From: Tildeniella nuda ZEHNDER 1965/U140
GTDB taxonomy: Bacteria; Cyanobacteriota; Cyanobacteriia; Leptolyngbyales; Leptolyngbyaceae
Direction: 5' to 3'
DNA: 64,000 nucleotides
NCBI GenBank assembly: GCA_019358895.1
Contig: JAHHIG010000004.1
Span: forward strand, 62,001 to 126,000
The first letter of the stretch is position 1. The number at the start of each line of letters is the position of its first letter. A program made the position numbers and the translations under genes. The notes below the pieces were generated by a model, which was not told the DNA's origin, did no database searches, and saw nothing but the letters and a program-made list of their open reading frames with translations. Positions 1 through 6,700 of the stretch are shown here, piece after piece.

Positions 1-692
1 TTAATCACCTCAAGCGCCAGCGCCTCCCGCCCGTTGAAACGAACTGCCGATGAACCCGCATCCAGCACAGCTTGCTCTGCCGTTTTTGGTGTTGGCGTTG
101 GTGGTGCAGCGGTCGCTCCAGCAGGTACACCCAGCAGATTGACTTTGAGGACACCGGGCACCTGAGCGATCGCGGGCATGATCCGCCCCTCTGCTACATC
201 GGTCAACTGAGACAGCGTTTGCTGCTTACTCTCTTGCTGCGTACTCTCAATGGCATAGCTGGCAACGGCGGATTCATTTAAGTTGACTGGCGTAACCGTA
301 TACTTGGCTCCAGTCGGCAATTTGAGTGGCTTGAGCGTTGCGTCAACGCGCTTGACCGACTGCTCTAAATTCGTGCCAACATCAAACGACAGGCTGACGA
401 TCGCCCGTCCTGGATAGGTTGAAGACCGCACACCATTCAAGCCTTCACGCTCAAGTTCCTGTAGCGCCTGTTCTAATGGTTTTGTAAGTTTAGTTTCCGT
501 CTCTTGAGCAGCAGAAAGTTGTGCTGACGCATTCACCACAACCACAGGAAACGTGATGTCTGGAAACAGCGCATACTTGAGTGAACTGAATGCCAGCAGC
601 CCCGCTACAGAGACAGTAATCCAGAAGCCCAAGGTGAGCCAGGGGTAGTCGATAGCAAGCCTGGAAAGGTTAAAACGCGATCGCAAAGACAT
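1..692 (-). CDS. RND-family efflux transporter, N-terminal part (cut by window edge)
   Basis: The first 230 codons of a large RND inner-membrane exporter of the AcrB/HAE1 type are present; the rest lies beyond position 1. The protein opens MSLRSRFNL, then has one hydrophobic helix (about residues 15-40), followed by a periplasmic porter-like segment containing TKPLEQALQELEREGLNGV and YPGRAIVSLSF, typical of the first loop after TM1. Such proteins use the proton gradient to export drugs, lipids or metals with a periplasmic adaptor and an outer-membrane channel; none of these partners is in view. The ATG at 692 is the first plausible start. The family is clear; substrate and full length cannot be judged. 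Confidence 0.8.
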   Translation of the reverse strand, partial: MSLRSRFNLSRLAIDYPWLTLGFWITVSVAGLLAFSSLKYALFPDITFPVVVVNASAQLSAAQETETKLTKPLEQALQELEREGLNGVRSSTYPGRAIVSLSFDVGTNLEQSVKRVDATLKPLKLPTGAKYTVTPVNLNESAVASYAIESTQQESKQQTLSQLTDVAEGRIMPAIAQVPGVLKVNLLGVPAGATAAPPTPTPKTAEQAVLDAGSSAVRFNGREALALEVI

Positions 693-1105
693 AGAAAAAG
701 TCGGGCTAAACAGTATGCATAGGCTATCAGTCATCCTATCGCTTTCGGCTTCGGACGGATGATATTGGCGATCGTCTGCGACTCTTAGAGCTTGCTCAAA
801 AATAACGGCACACTTTTGGATCAGCTATCAGCTATCAGCTTCTCGCTGACGGCTACAGACCATGCTGTTATTTCTGTACAACTCCTTACCTTACGCGATG
901 TGCAGCTAAATTCGCCCTCATCCCTACCCTTCTCCCCAGGGAGAAGGGCTTTCGGACGTTTCTGGTTCCTTCTCCTGCTGGGAGAGGGCTAGGGCGTAGC
1001 TTGCTTCCCGTAAGGGTGGGTAGTCTCAGCAAGATTTTCAGGTCATTGTTCAGTTGTACGGTTGAATCCATCTCGATTAATTGCGGCATGATTTAGCTCC
1101 TGCTC
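693..1105. other. Intergenic region with repeats, no gene seen
   Basis: This stretch upstream of the RND gene and downstream of the DUF4912 fusion gene holds three copies of the heptamer ATCAGCT (about 823-845) and one copy of the genome-wide palindromic repeat (914-995) preceded by GCGATGTGCAGC at 895-906. The short open frames here lack any recognisable protein. Confidence 0.6.
914..995. repeat. REPIN-like palindromic repeat, copy 1
   Basis: The left arm begins GCCCTCATCCC and carries CTTCTCCCC/GGGAGAAGG; the right arm ends GGGAGAGGGCTAGGGC, so the arms pair as a long hairpin. The same element recurs at 5763-5850 and several times inside the restriction-modification gene (7118-10501). GCGATGTGCAGC upstream (895-906) matches the end of the 5727-5868 copy. 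Confidence 0.8.
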
Positions 1106-3373
1106 CTAACTGCCAGGAACTCTCGTGTGTGGCGATCGTGCTAACTTCAGAAAGCGCCCATCCAGCGTGACGTAGCCCAGTTCCGCAACATAGTCGAGAT
1201 TGCTGACCGGGATGGGTACATGCTGCTCGCGCTCCCATTCGTTGCACAGAAACTGTTGAACACTGGAAGCTGAGACGGAGGCTGTGTCCGCTGCCTCATA
1301 CACCTGGAGGACTAGCTGCTGTCCACCCTGATGCTTCAGAGCATCTTTGTCAGCCTGGCTCACATTCCAATAAATATACGCATTTTGAGCATCGCGGGGC
1401 ACCAGAAAAACCTGGCTTTGGCTGATCGGTTGACTGTCCAGGGTGCGATCGCGCTCCATCCCATGTGCGGCTTCGCCAGAAAACACAGATGTAGCAGTGG
1501 CAGAATGAGTGGCTTCGAGGCTGGCTGTCCCAAAAGTTGCCAGAGTCACACTACCCGACTGAACCGTATCCCAATGGTTTACTGTGGCATTGCTGCTGTG
1601 GTCATCTGCAATCACAGTGCTATTGGAGCTGAGTGGAAAACTACTCCGATCGTCTGCCAGTACAGCACCACCTGCCAGCGCCGCGCCGCCAATCTTGATG
1701 GCATCATCAAACAGCATGGGTGGTTGTGCCTGGGTCGGAGCAGGTACGATCGTTTCAGCATCAGGCACGATCGCTTCTGGTAGCGGTTCACAGGCAGGCA
1801 CTCGTACAGGCTCCGATCGCGCGACCTGAAGCCAGCGACCATCGCTGGTAACGTAGCCCAATTCAGCCAGATAGTCCCGGTTGTCTGTCTGAATGGGGAG
1901 ATGTCGGTCTTGAGCCTGTGCCTCACAGTCAAACTCTTGCAGACTTACAGGCGGCTGATGTTGAATATCGACACCCGTCACATCGTAGAGCCGCAGCACC
2001 AGCTTCTGAGCACCCTGCTGCTGTAGCGCGACGGCAGCGTCAGCAGGGATTTCCCAGTAGGCATAGGCATTCGTGCAGTTTCGGGGTACTAAAATCAGAC
2101 GACTGTTGCCCGCCGATCGAGCCGCTTCAAGCAGTGGAGCAGCAACCGCTGGCACCGCTGGCGCGATCGCTCCCTCGGTCGTTACTGGCTCATAGGGAGG
2201 GAGCATCGTTTCTGCTGGCTCAATGTCTTCTGACTCAATGTCTTCTGACTCAAACTGTGCCTCACGGCTTTGTACTAGCCACCACAATCCTCCCAGCAGC
2301 GGTAGCCCCAGCCACCACCACCACGGCATTGCGTTATTGGCGGCTGTACTTGTATCGGTATTGCTGGGAGCAGGTGCTACCGTTTGCGGTGCTGGTAGAG
2401 AAACGGCTGGAGGGCTGGGTATCGTTACTTGAGGACGCGGGGACACATCGGCAGTAGTGACGATCGCCGCACTCGCTTCCTTACGCGCCGTTTCAATGGT
2501 CTTACGGCTGGCAGGAGCCGCAGCGAAGCCCAGGAATGCCTGAGCGGACGGGTTGGGCTGCGGTCCTTTATAAACGTAAATGAGTGGTTGAGAGAACGGA
2601 TATTTGGGATTGTTTGGTGAGACTTTGTTCATTGTAATGACCCGCACATCGCCTCGTCCCTGAAGCTGATCGGCGATCGCATACCCAATCCCACTCGTCT
2701 TAAGCGCTTCCACAACCTGACTGGTATTGTCTTGAGCTAGCTGTCTAGCTGTTTTTCCGGTGACAAAGGGTGCCTGCTTGAAGACAGCATAGTTACGAAA
2801 GGCTTGACGCGTGTCGCTATTATCAGGGCGATCGATGAACCGAATCGGTCCTGGCTCTCCACCCAACTGCGACCAGTCTTTCAGCTCACCGCGAAAAATT
2901 TTGGCGAATTGCTCAAAGGTTAGGTCGCCCTTAAACGGGTTTTCAGACCCCACAATGACCGCAATTTTATGCCGCGAGACGGGCACTGCAATCAGCCCCT
3001 GCGCTTTCTCCTGCTCGGTGAGCGATCGCCCGATCGCCGCCAGATCAGCATTACCATCCAGCAAATCTTTGATGGCGGGTCCGGTGCCCTGTGTATTGAG
3101 TTGGACTTCCGTCCCGACGAACTGTTGCTCAAAGCGCCGCTTCAGCACCTGGTTGATGGTTTCCATGCTGCTAGAACCACCAATGCGGATGGACGTACCA
3201 ACTGGAACATTCGTCGGCGGTGGAAAGGTGAGTGTGCCCAGCACTGGAGTCAGACTGGGACTAATCTGCAAGGACGCTGCCAACGGTTTGGCTGTGGCTA
3301 CCCCAGTAGCCGCCACTGCAAAGAGCACTGACAGGGAGGCGATCGAAGTCTTTTGTTTACGCAACCGCGTCAT
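1106..3373 (-). CDS. Phosphate-binding-like (PstS-type) protein fused to two DUF4912 domains
   Basis: A 755-residue membrane protein. Residues 1-30 are a signal peptide or anchor. Residues 55-300 resemble a PstS-like solute-binding domain (RIGGSSSMETINQVLKRRF, KIFRGELKDWSQLGG, GIGYAIADQ). A proline-rich linker and one transmembrane helix (about 349-368) follow, then two DUF4912 domains (about 420-530 and 650-750, each with a YAYWEIP/YIYWNVS motif and a YVAELGYVT core). The layout implies ligand capture outside and DUF4912 inside. No PstC/PstA/PstB permease genes are nearby, so a transporter role is not supported; a one-protein sensor is possible but unproven. A paralogue lies at 45869-48826. 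Divergent from the gene at 3429. Confidence 0.75.
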   Translation of the reverse strand: MTRLRKQKTSIASLSVLFAVAATGVATAKPLAASLQISPSLTPVLGTLTFPPPTNVPVGTSIRIGGSSSMETINQVLKRRFEQQFVGTEVQLNTQGTGPAIKDLLDGNADLAAIGRSLTEQEKAQGLIAVPVSRHKIAVIVGSENPFKGDLTFEQFAKIFRGELKDWSQLGGEPGPIRFIDRPDNSDTRQAFRNYAVFKQAPFVTGKTARQLAQDNTSQVVEALKTSGIGYAIADQLQGRGDVRVITMNKVSPNNPKYPFSQPLIYVYKGPQPNPSAQAFLGFAAAPASRKTIETARKEASAAIVTTADVSPRPQVTIPSPPAVSLPAPQTVAPAPSNTDTSTAANNAMPWWWWLGLPLLGGLWWLVQSREAQFESEDIESEDIEPAETMLPPYEPVTTEGAIAPAVPAVAAPLLEAARSAGNSRLILVPRNCTNAYAYWEIPADAAVALQQQGAQKLVLRLYDVTGVDIQHQPPVSLQEFDCEAQAQDRHLPIQTDNRDYLAELGYVTSDGRWLQVARSEPVRVPACEPLPEAIVPDAETIVPAPTQAQPPMLFDDAIKIGGAALAGGAVLADDRSSFPLSSNSTVIADDHSSNATVNHWDTVQSGSVTLATFGTASLEATHSATATSVFSGEAAHGMERDRTLDSQPISQSQVFLVPRDAQNAYIYWNVSQADKDALKHQGGQQLVLQVYEAADTASVSASSVQQFLCNEWEREQHVPIPVSNLDYVAELGYVTLDGRFLKLARSPHTRVPGS

Positions 3374-3428
3374 ATCAACAGTCCTGATATGTCAGTATTG
3401 ATCTCACAAATAGCATAACCAACGGTCG

Positions 3429-4106
3429 GTGATTCATATCATTCTTGTCCCACAGGGAGCAGAGTATCAGGCAGTGTGCCGGGGCATTGGACGTGCGACA
3501 ACGCCTGTAGTGGTGCCTATTCCAGTGGGAGCAGCACCGCTCGGTCGCTATCTGAAGACGTGGCAGCAGAGGGAAGCTCTTAGGGGTGGACAAACATTTT
3601 TGGTCATGGGGCTATGTGGTGGACTGACACCAAACCATACGATCGGAGATATCGTACTCTACCGAGAGTGCATCGATCGCGCCGAAGCGCACACTCGCTT
3701 ACCCTGTGATGCCGCACTGACTGAACGACTACAGTCAGCATTCGTGCAGGAAGCAACGCTGGTTAGAGCATTAACGAGCGATCGGCTCGTGTGGTCAGCC
3801 CAGGAAAAACACCAGCTTGCTCACCAGTACCATGCCGATGTCGTTGATATGGAAGGCTTTGCAGCGCTAAAGTCTCTAGCTCAAACGGGTGCTACGGTCG
3901 CCATGTTACGAGTCGTCAGCGACAACGCTCAGCACAATCTACCGCGCCTTACTAACGCGATCGACGCGCATGGCTCACTACAACCACTGCCGCTAGCTTG
4001 GGGGATGGTGAGGCAACCGATCGCGGCTGCCCGCTTGATTCGTGGGTCACTCAAGGGCTTAAAAACGCTGCAAGCCGTCACCAGACGTTTGGTCAACGAG
4101 GTCTAG
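3429..4106 (+). CDS. Nucleoside phosphorylase/nucleosidase-like protein
   Basis: A 225-residue protein of the purine-nucleoside phosphorylase/MTA-SAH nucleosidase superfamily, whose members break N-glycosidic bonds of nucleosides. Visible family marks are an early glycine-rich MGLCGGL and the conserved VVDMEGFA segment (about residues 140-147), where Met-Glu contacts the ribose, followed by LRVVSDNA. The start is GTG at 3429; no in-frame ATG lies close to the conserved N-terminus. Related cyanobacterial and hopanoid-associated 'phosphorylases' share this size. No substrate can be assigned. It reads away from the DUF4912 fusion gene, with 55 bp between the starts. Confidence 0.65.
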   Translation: MIHIILVPQGAEYQAVCRGIGRATTPVVVPIPVGAAPLGRYLKTWQQREALRGGQTFLVMGLCGGLTPNHTIGDIVLYRECIDRAEAHTRLPCDAALTERLQSAFVQEATLVRALTSDRLVWSAQEKHQLAHQYHADVVDMEGFAALKSLAQTGATVAMLRVVSDNAQHNLPRLTNAIDAHGSLQPLPLAWGMVRQPIAAARLIRGSLKGLKTLQAVTRRLVNEV

Positions 4107-4136
4107 ATGCTGACTGGCACGGGAACCTCAAAGCGT

Positions 4137-4565
4137 TCACGAGGGTAGAATGACACCATTAGAGGAATCAAACTCCCAAAACGGATTCCAGGCTACCTCC
4201 CAGAGATGTCCGTCTGGATCAGCAAAATAGCCGCTGTAGCCGCCCCAAAAGACATCTTGTGCTGGTTTCACAATGGTTTCGCCTAGCTGCTCAATTAGCT
4301 GCAAGACCGTATCAACTTCTTCTCGGCTCTTGGTGTTATATGAGAGCGTGATGCCTGAAAAACCTGTGCCTGTCGCATCAATCGTGGCATCTTCCGCGAG
4401 TTCCGTTCTTGGGTAGAGCGCCAAGACAACACCACCAAGTTGAAAAAATGTAATGTCGTCATTACTGTTACTTGCAGGTTTCCAGCCCAGCCCGTCGCGG
4501 TAGAACTGAAGCGATCGCTGCAAATCTTGCACGCCTAATGTTATAAGGCTCACTCGTTGCTGCAT
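4137..4565 (-). CDS. VOC-superfamily (glyoxalase/bleomycin-resistance-like) protein
   Basis: A 142-residue single vicinal-oxygen-chelate unit: it opens with VSLITLGVQDLQRSLQFYRD, the typical first strand-helix of the fold, and closes with GYFADPDGHLWEVAWNP, the usual C-terminal metal-ligand motif (Glu in WEV). VOC proteins are small metal-dependent enzymes or binding proteins (glyoxalases, dioxygenases, antibiotic sequestration). The exact reaction cannot be read from sequence. It is convergent with the phosphorylase-like gene (30 bp apart) and is followed upstream by a 21-bp-period repeat array. Confidence 0.8.
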   Translation of the reverse strand: MQQRVSLITLGVQDLQRSLQFYRDGLGWKPASNSNDDITFFQLGGVVLALYPRTELAEDATIDATGTGFSGITLSYNTKSREEVDTVLQLIEQLGETIVKPAQDVFWGGYSGYFADPDGHLWEVAWNPFWEFDSSNGVILPS

Positions 4566-4619
4566 ATACTTCTACCCAAATAAATACTTTTGTACTATAG
4601 CCGAATAGCGCCCGGTATC

Positions 4620-5020
4620 GTACAACGATTCAATCCCTGGTCGAGCGATCGCTGAACCTGGTCGAGCTAACTTTGCAGCTACTTGAGTGAGTGCCAGGTT
4701 GAGTGGAGTAACGTTTGAGCCTGATCGAGCCATATTTGAGCTGCGTCAGGCTATCGCTAAGCTAAGTCGAGTCATACTTTTGCTCAGTCAGGCTATCTCT
4801 GAACCAGGTTGAGCTATCTCTGAACCAGGTTGAGCTATCTCTGAACCTGGTTGAGCGATCTTCGCAGCCGCTTGAGTGAGCGCCCAGTTGAGTTGAGTGA
4901 TGGTTGAGCCTGATCGAGCCATGTTTGAGCTGCGTCAGGCTATCGCTCAGCTCAGTCGAGTGAACCTTTCGCTCAGTCAGGCTATCTCTGAAACTGATTG
5001 AGCCTGTTCAACGCTGAGTC
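4620..5020. repeat. 21-bp-period repeat array (A)
   Basis: About 400 bp of degenerate tandem units near GAGCTATCTCTGAACCAGGTT (21 bp). The best units are adjacent at about 4795-4858. Half-units TTGAGCCTGATCGAGCCAT and GCTCAGTCAGGCTATC recur at a larger spacing. The array occupies the gap between the VOC gene and the hypothetical gene at 5028. Related units with the same period make up array B at 11290-11640. Confidence 0.8.
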
Positions 5021-5027
5021 AGCCTGT

Positions 5028-5519
5028 TTACGGAGTGGTTTGAGCAGAGCTTGGCTCCGGTTTGACGTGTCTCTTGCCCATTGCCTTGAACCGTTCGCCA
5101 AGCTGGTCAGCAACGCTCTTGAGACCAGGTGCATGTTTGGCGGCTGTTTTCACATAGTCATACACCAGCAGACTGCTTGCCATTGATTCACTGCCCACTG
5201 CCATCAGGGTATCATCCACTTTTTCGGTTAATTGCTCCAGCAGGTTCAGCACCTCTGCTAGCGCGATCGTCAACTGATGATCGCGATTGAATTCGGCAAT
5301 GTTAAAGCTGGCAGGCACCACTTCAGCATTGTTTTGGGTCACACTCAAGCTGTTGTTGACGAAGGCTAAACTCTTGTCGCCCATCTTCACCCGCTTGCGA
5401 CGCTCATCGGGCGTGAGGCTAATTAAGAACGGCATATTGGCATGGAGCGAGGCGATCGCGGCTTTGATTTCCTGCAATGTTTCCGGTGAAATGGTAGCGC
5501 TAATGTTTTCGTAAGGCAT
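5028..5519 (-). CDS. Hypothetical protein, 163 aa
   Basis: I do not recognise a characterised family. The protein is soluble, with no signal or membrane segment. It starts MPYENISATISPETLQEI, has a predicted helical N-terminal half, a conserved-looking stretch LTPDERRKRVKMGDKS, and a charged, proline-containing tail. The ATG at 5519 is preceded by GGAGATC about ten bases upstream, a fair ribosome-binding site. Its stop lies at the edge of repeat array A. It has no operon partner: the VOC gene is downstream beyond the array and a palindromic element is upstream. Confidence 0.6.
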   Translation of the reverse strand: MPYENISATISPETLQEIKAAIASLHANMPFLISLTPDERRKRVKMGDKSLAFVNNSLSVTQNNAEVVPASFNIAEFNRDHQLTIALAEVLNLLEQLTEKVDDTLMAVGSESMASSLLVYDYVKTAAKHAPGLKSVADQLGERFKAMGKRHVKPEPSSAQTTP

Positions 5520-5726
5520 GAAAAGATCTCCAAAGAATAAATGCGGTGAGATGGTTTATGGTTGCGGCACTTACCGCCCACTCAACCTGTGCCTTTAGAA
5601 TTCCCGCTGACGAAAATTTAGAACATCGTTGCGCTAAGGTGCTGGATGCTTTGAACTCTCAGTTCTTTAAAAGAGATGTGGAGCACACCCTATTGCTGAT
5701 GTTGACTTGGAAATCGCTGATATTAC

Positions 5727-5868
5727 GCGATGTGCGACTTTCCTAAAATACCTGCCAAAACTGCCCTCACCCTAGCCCTCTCCCGATGGGAGAGGGAACC
5801 GGAACGGTCTGGAAGCCCTTCTCCCTGGGGAGAAGGGTGGGGATGAGGGCGAATTAGTTGCACATCGC
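5727..5868. repeat. REPIN/MITE-like element with inverted ends, copy 2
   Basis: A 142-bp element bounded by GCGATGTGCGAC (5727-5738) and its near-perfect inverse GTTGCACATCGC (5857-5868). Inside, the arms GCCCTCACCCTAGCCC... (from 5763) and ...GGTGGGGATGAGGGC (to 5850) pair as a long imperfect hairpin with two smaller hairpins in each arm. It ends nine bases short of the PIN gene's stop codon. No transposase is encoded, so it would be a non-autonomous element. Confidence 0.75.
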
Positions 5869-5876
5869 TGATATTA

Positions 5877-6332
5877 CTAAAGTTTGGTGAATACTGATCG
5901 CGGTTCAACAGCCGTCATTCCTTCAGGACTGTAACGGGCAAAATCAGCAGTATTGAAAGTCAAAATGTGTGAAATCTGATGCACTCGCATGACCGCAACA
6001 AGCCGCGCATCATGTACTTGAACACCTGAAACATTAAACTGTGATACCAACCGATACCATTCTGGATACACACCCGCGTCATCTGGTAGAACAGGGAATA
6101 GCTGTGTCAGGAGACGAAGGAATTGATCGGTATCCTGGGGTGTGCGCCCAAAACCGTTGCGCGTGATTGGACGAGTCGTGACATTCCAGAATTCGATACA
6201 GTTTTAGGTTGAGACTCTCAGATCTTGTGCATCAAATCTCAAGTGGTCAATTGCCTGATGAACGATCGCATGGGATGGGTCTGTGGGATCGATAAATCGG
6301 AGCAGAATATTGGTGTCGAGCAAATAGGTCAT
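5877..6332 (-). pseudogene. PIN-domain (VapC-like) toxin interrupted by an in-frame stop
   Basis: From the ATG at 6332 the frame reads MTYLLDTNILLRFIDPTDPS, a classic PIN-domain ribonuclease start with the first acidic residue in LLDTNI. A TAA at 6204-6206 (codon 43) interrupts it. After the stop the same frame continues without shift through NCIEFWNVTTRPITRNGFG and VQVHDARLVAVM, with the expected acidic HDAR and NTADF motifs, to TAG at 5877. One substitution (CAA to TAA) explains the break, so the toxin is probably inactive. The antitoxin gene lies 2 bp upstream. Restart at an internal ATG would lack the first catalytic Asp. Confidence 0.8.
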
Positions 6333-6334
6333 GG

Positions 6335-6604
6335 TCAGGGATGGTCGCCGTAAATGCCTTCTCGGCTGACCGCATAGTCAGATAGCGGGGCAGAGTCTGG
6401 AAGGCGAGTGGCGATAAACAGTTCGATCAGTTGTGTAGATAATTGATCAAAACGCTCTGTATCTAATGCTTGGGGTTGTAAGGAGTGGTTCATCGTGCGA
6501 TCGCGCAGTTGCTGCACAAATGCCTGTAACTCTGCCAGTGTGGCGTTGGGCAAGATCTGAATCGTGTCGATAATTTGCTGCCGTTGCGATGAGTTGCTGT
6601 CCAT
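6335..6604 (-). CDS. Putative antitoxin partner of the PIN toxin
   Basis: An 89-residue acidic protein. The helical N-terminus (RQQIIDTIQILPNATLAELQAFVQQL) resembles the short antitoxins found before PIN toxins in cyanobacteria, and the C-terminal half is likely a disordered toxin-binding tail. Its stop is 2 bp before the toxin's ATG, the usual antitoxin-first arrangement in which the pair is co-transcribed and the antitoxin represses the operon. The toxin carries a nonsense codon, so the antitoxin may now serve to neutralise a related toxin elsewhere or may be on its way out. No DNA-binding domain is obvious. Confidence 0.6.
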   Translation of the reverse strand: MDSNSSQRQQIIDTIQILPNATLAELQAFVQQLRDRTMNHSLQPQALDTERFDQLSTQLIELFIATRLPDSAPLSDYAVSREGIYGDHP

Positions 6605-6700
6605 AGGGCACTCCAGACAATAGCGATGTACTCAATTGTAGACAATGGCTCGATCGGGAGGGAGCCGCGATCGCTAAAAGGATTCTACAAATAATCCCGC

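Noticed and set aside
1331-2620. Several plus-strand frames opposite the first DUF4912 fusion gene
   Set aside because: They are antisense to a well-supported protein and have no domain features; they arise from biased codon use.
4620-5020. Possible CRISPR array in the regularly spaced repeats
   Set aside because: Units are contiguous and degenerate with no unique spacers, no leader and no cas genes nearby; the same holds for arrays at 11290-11640 and 40475-40930.
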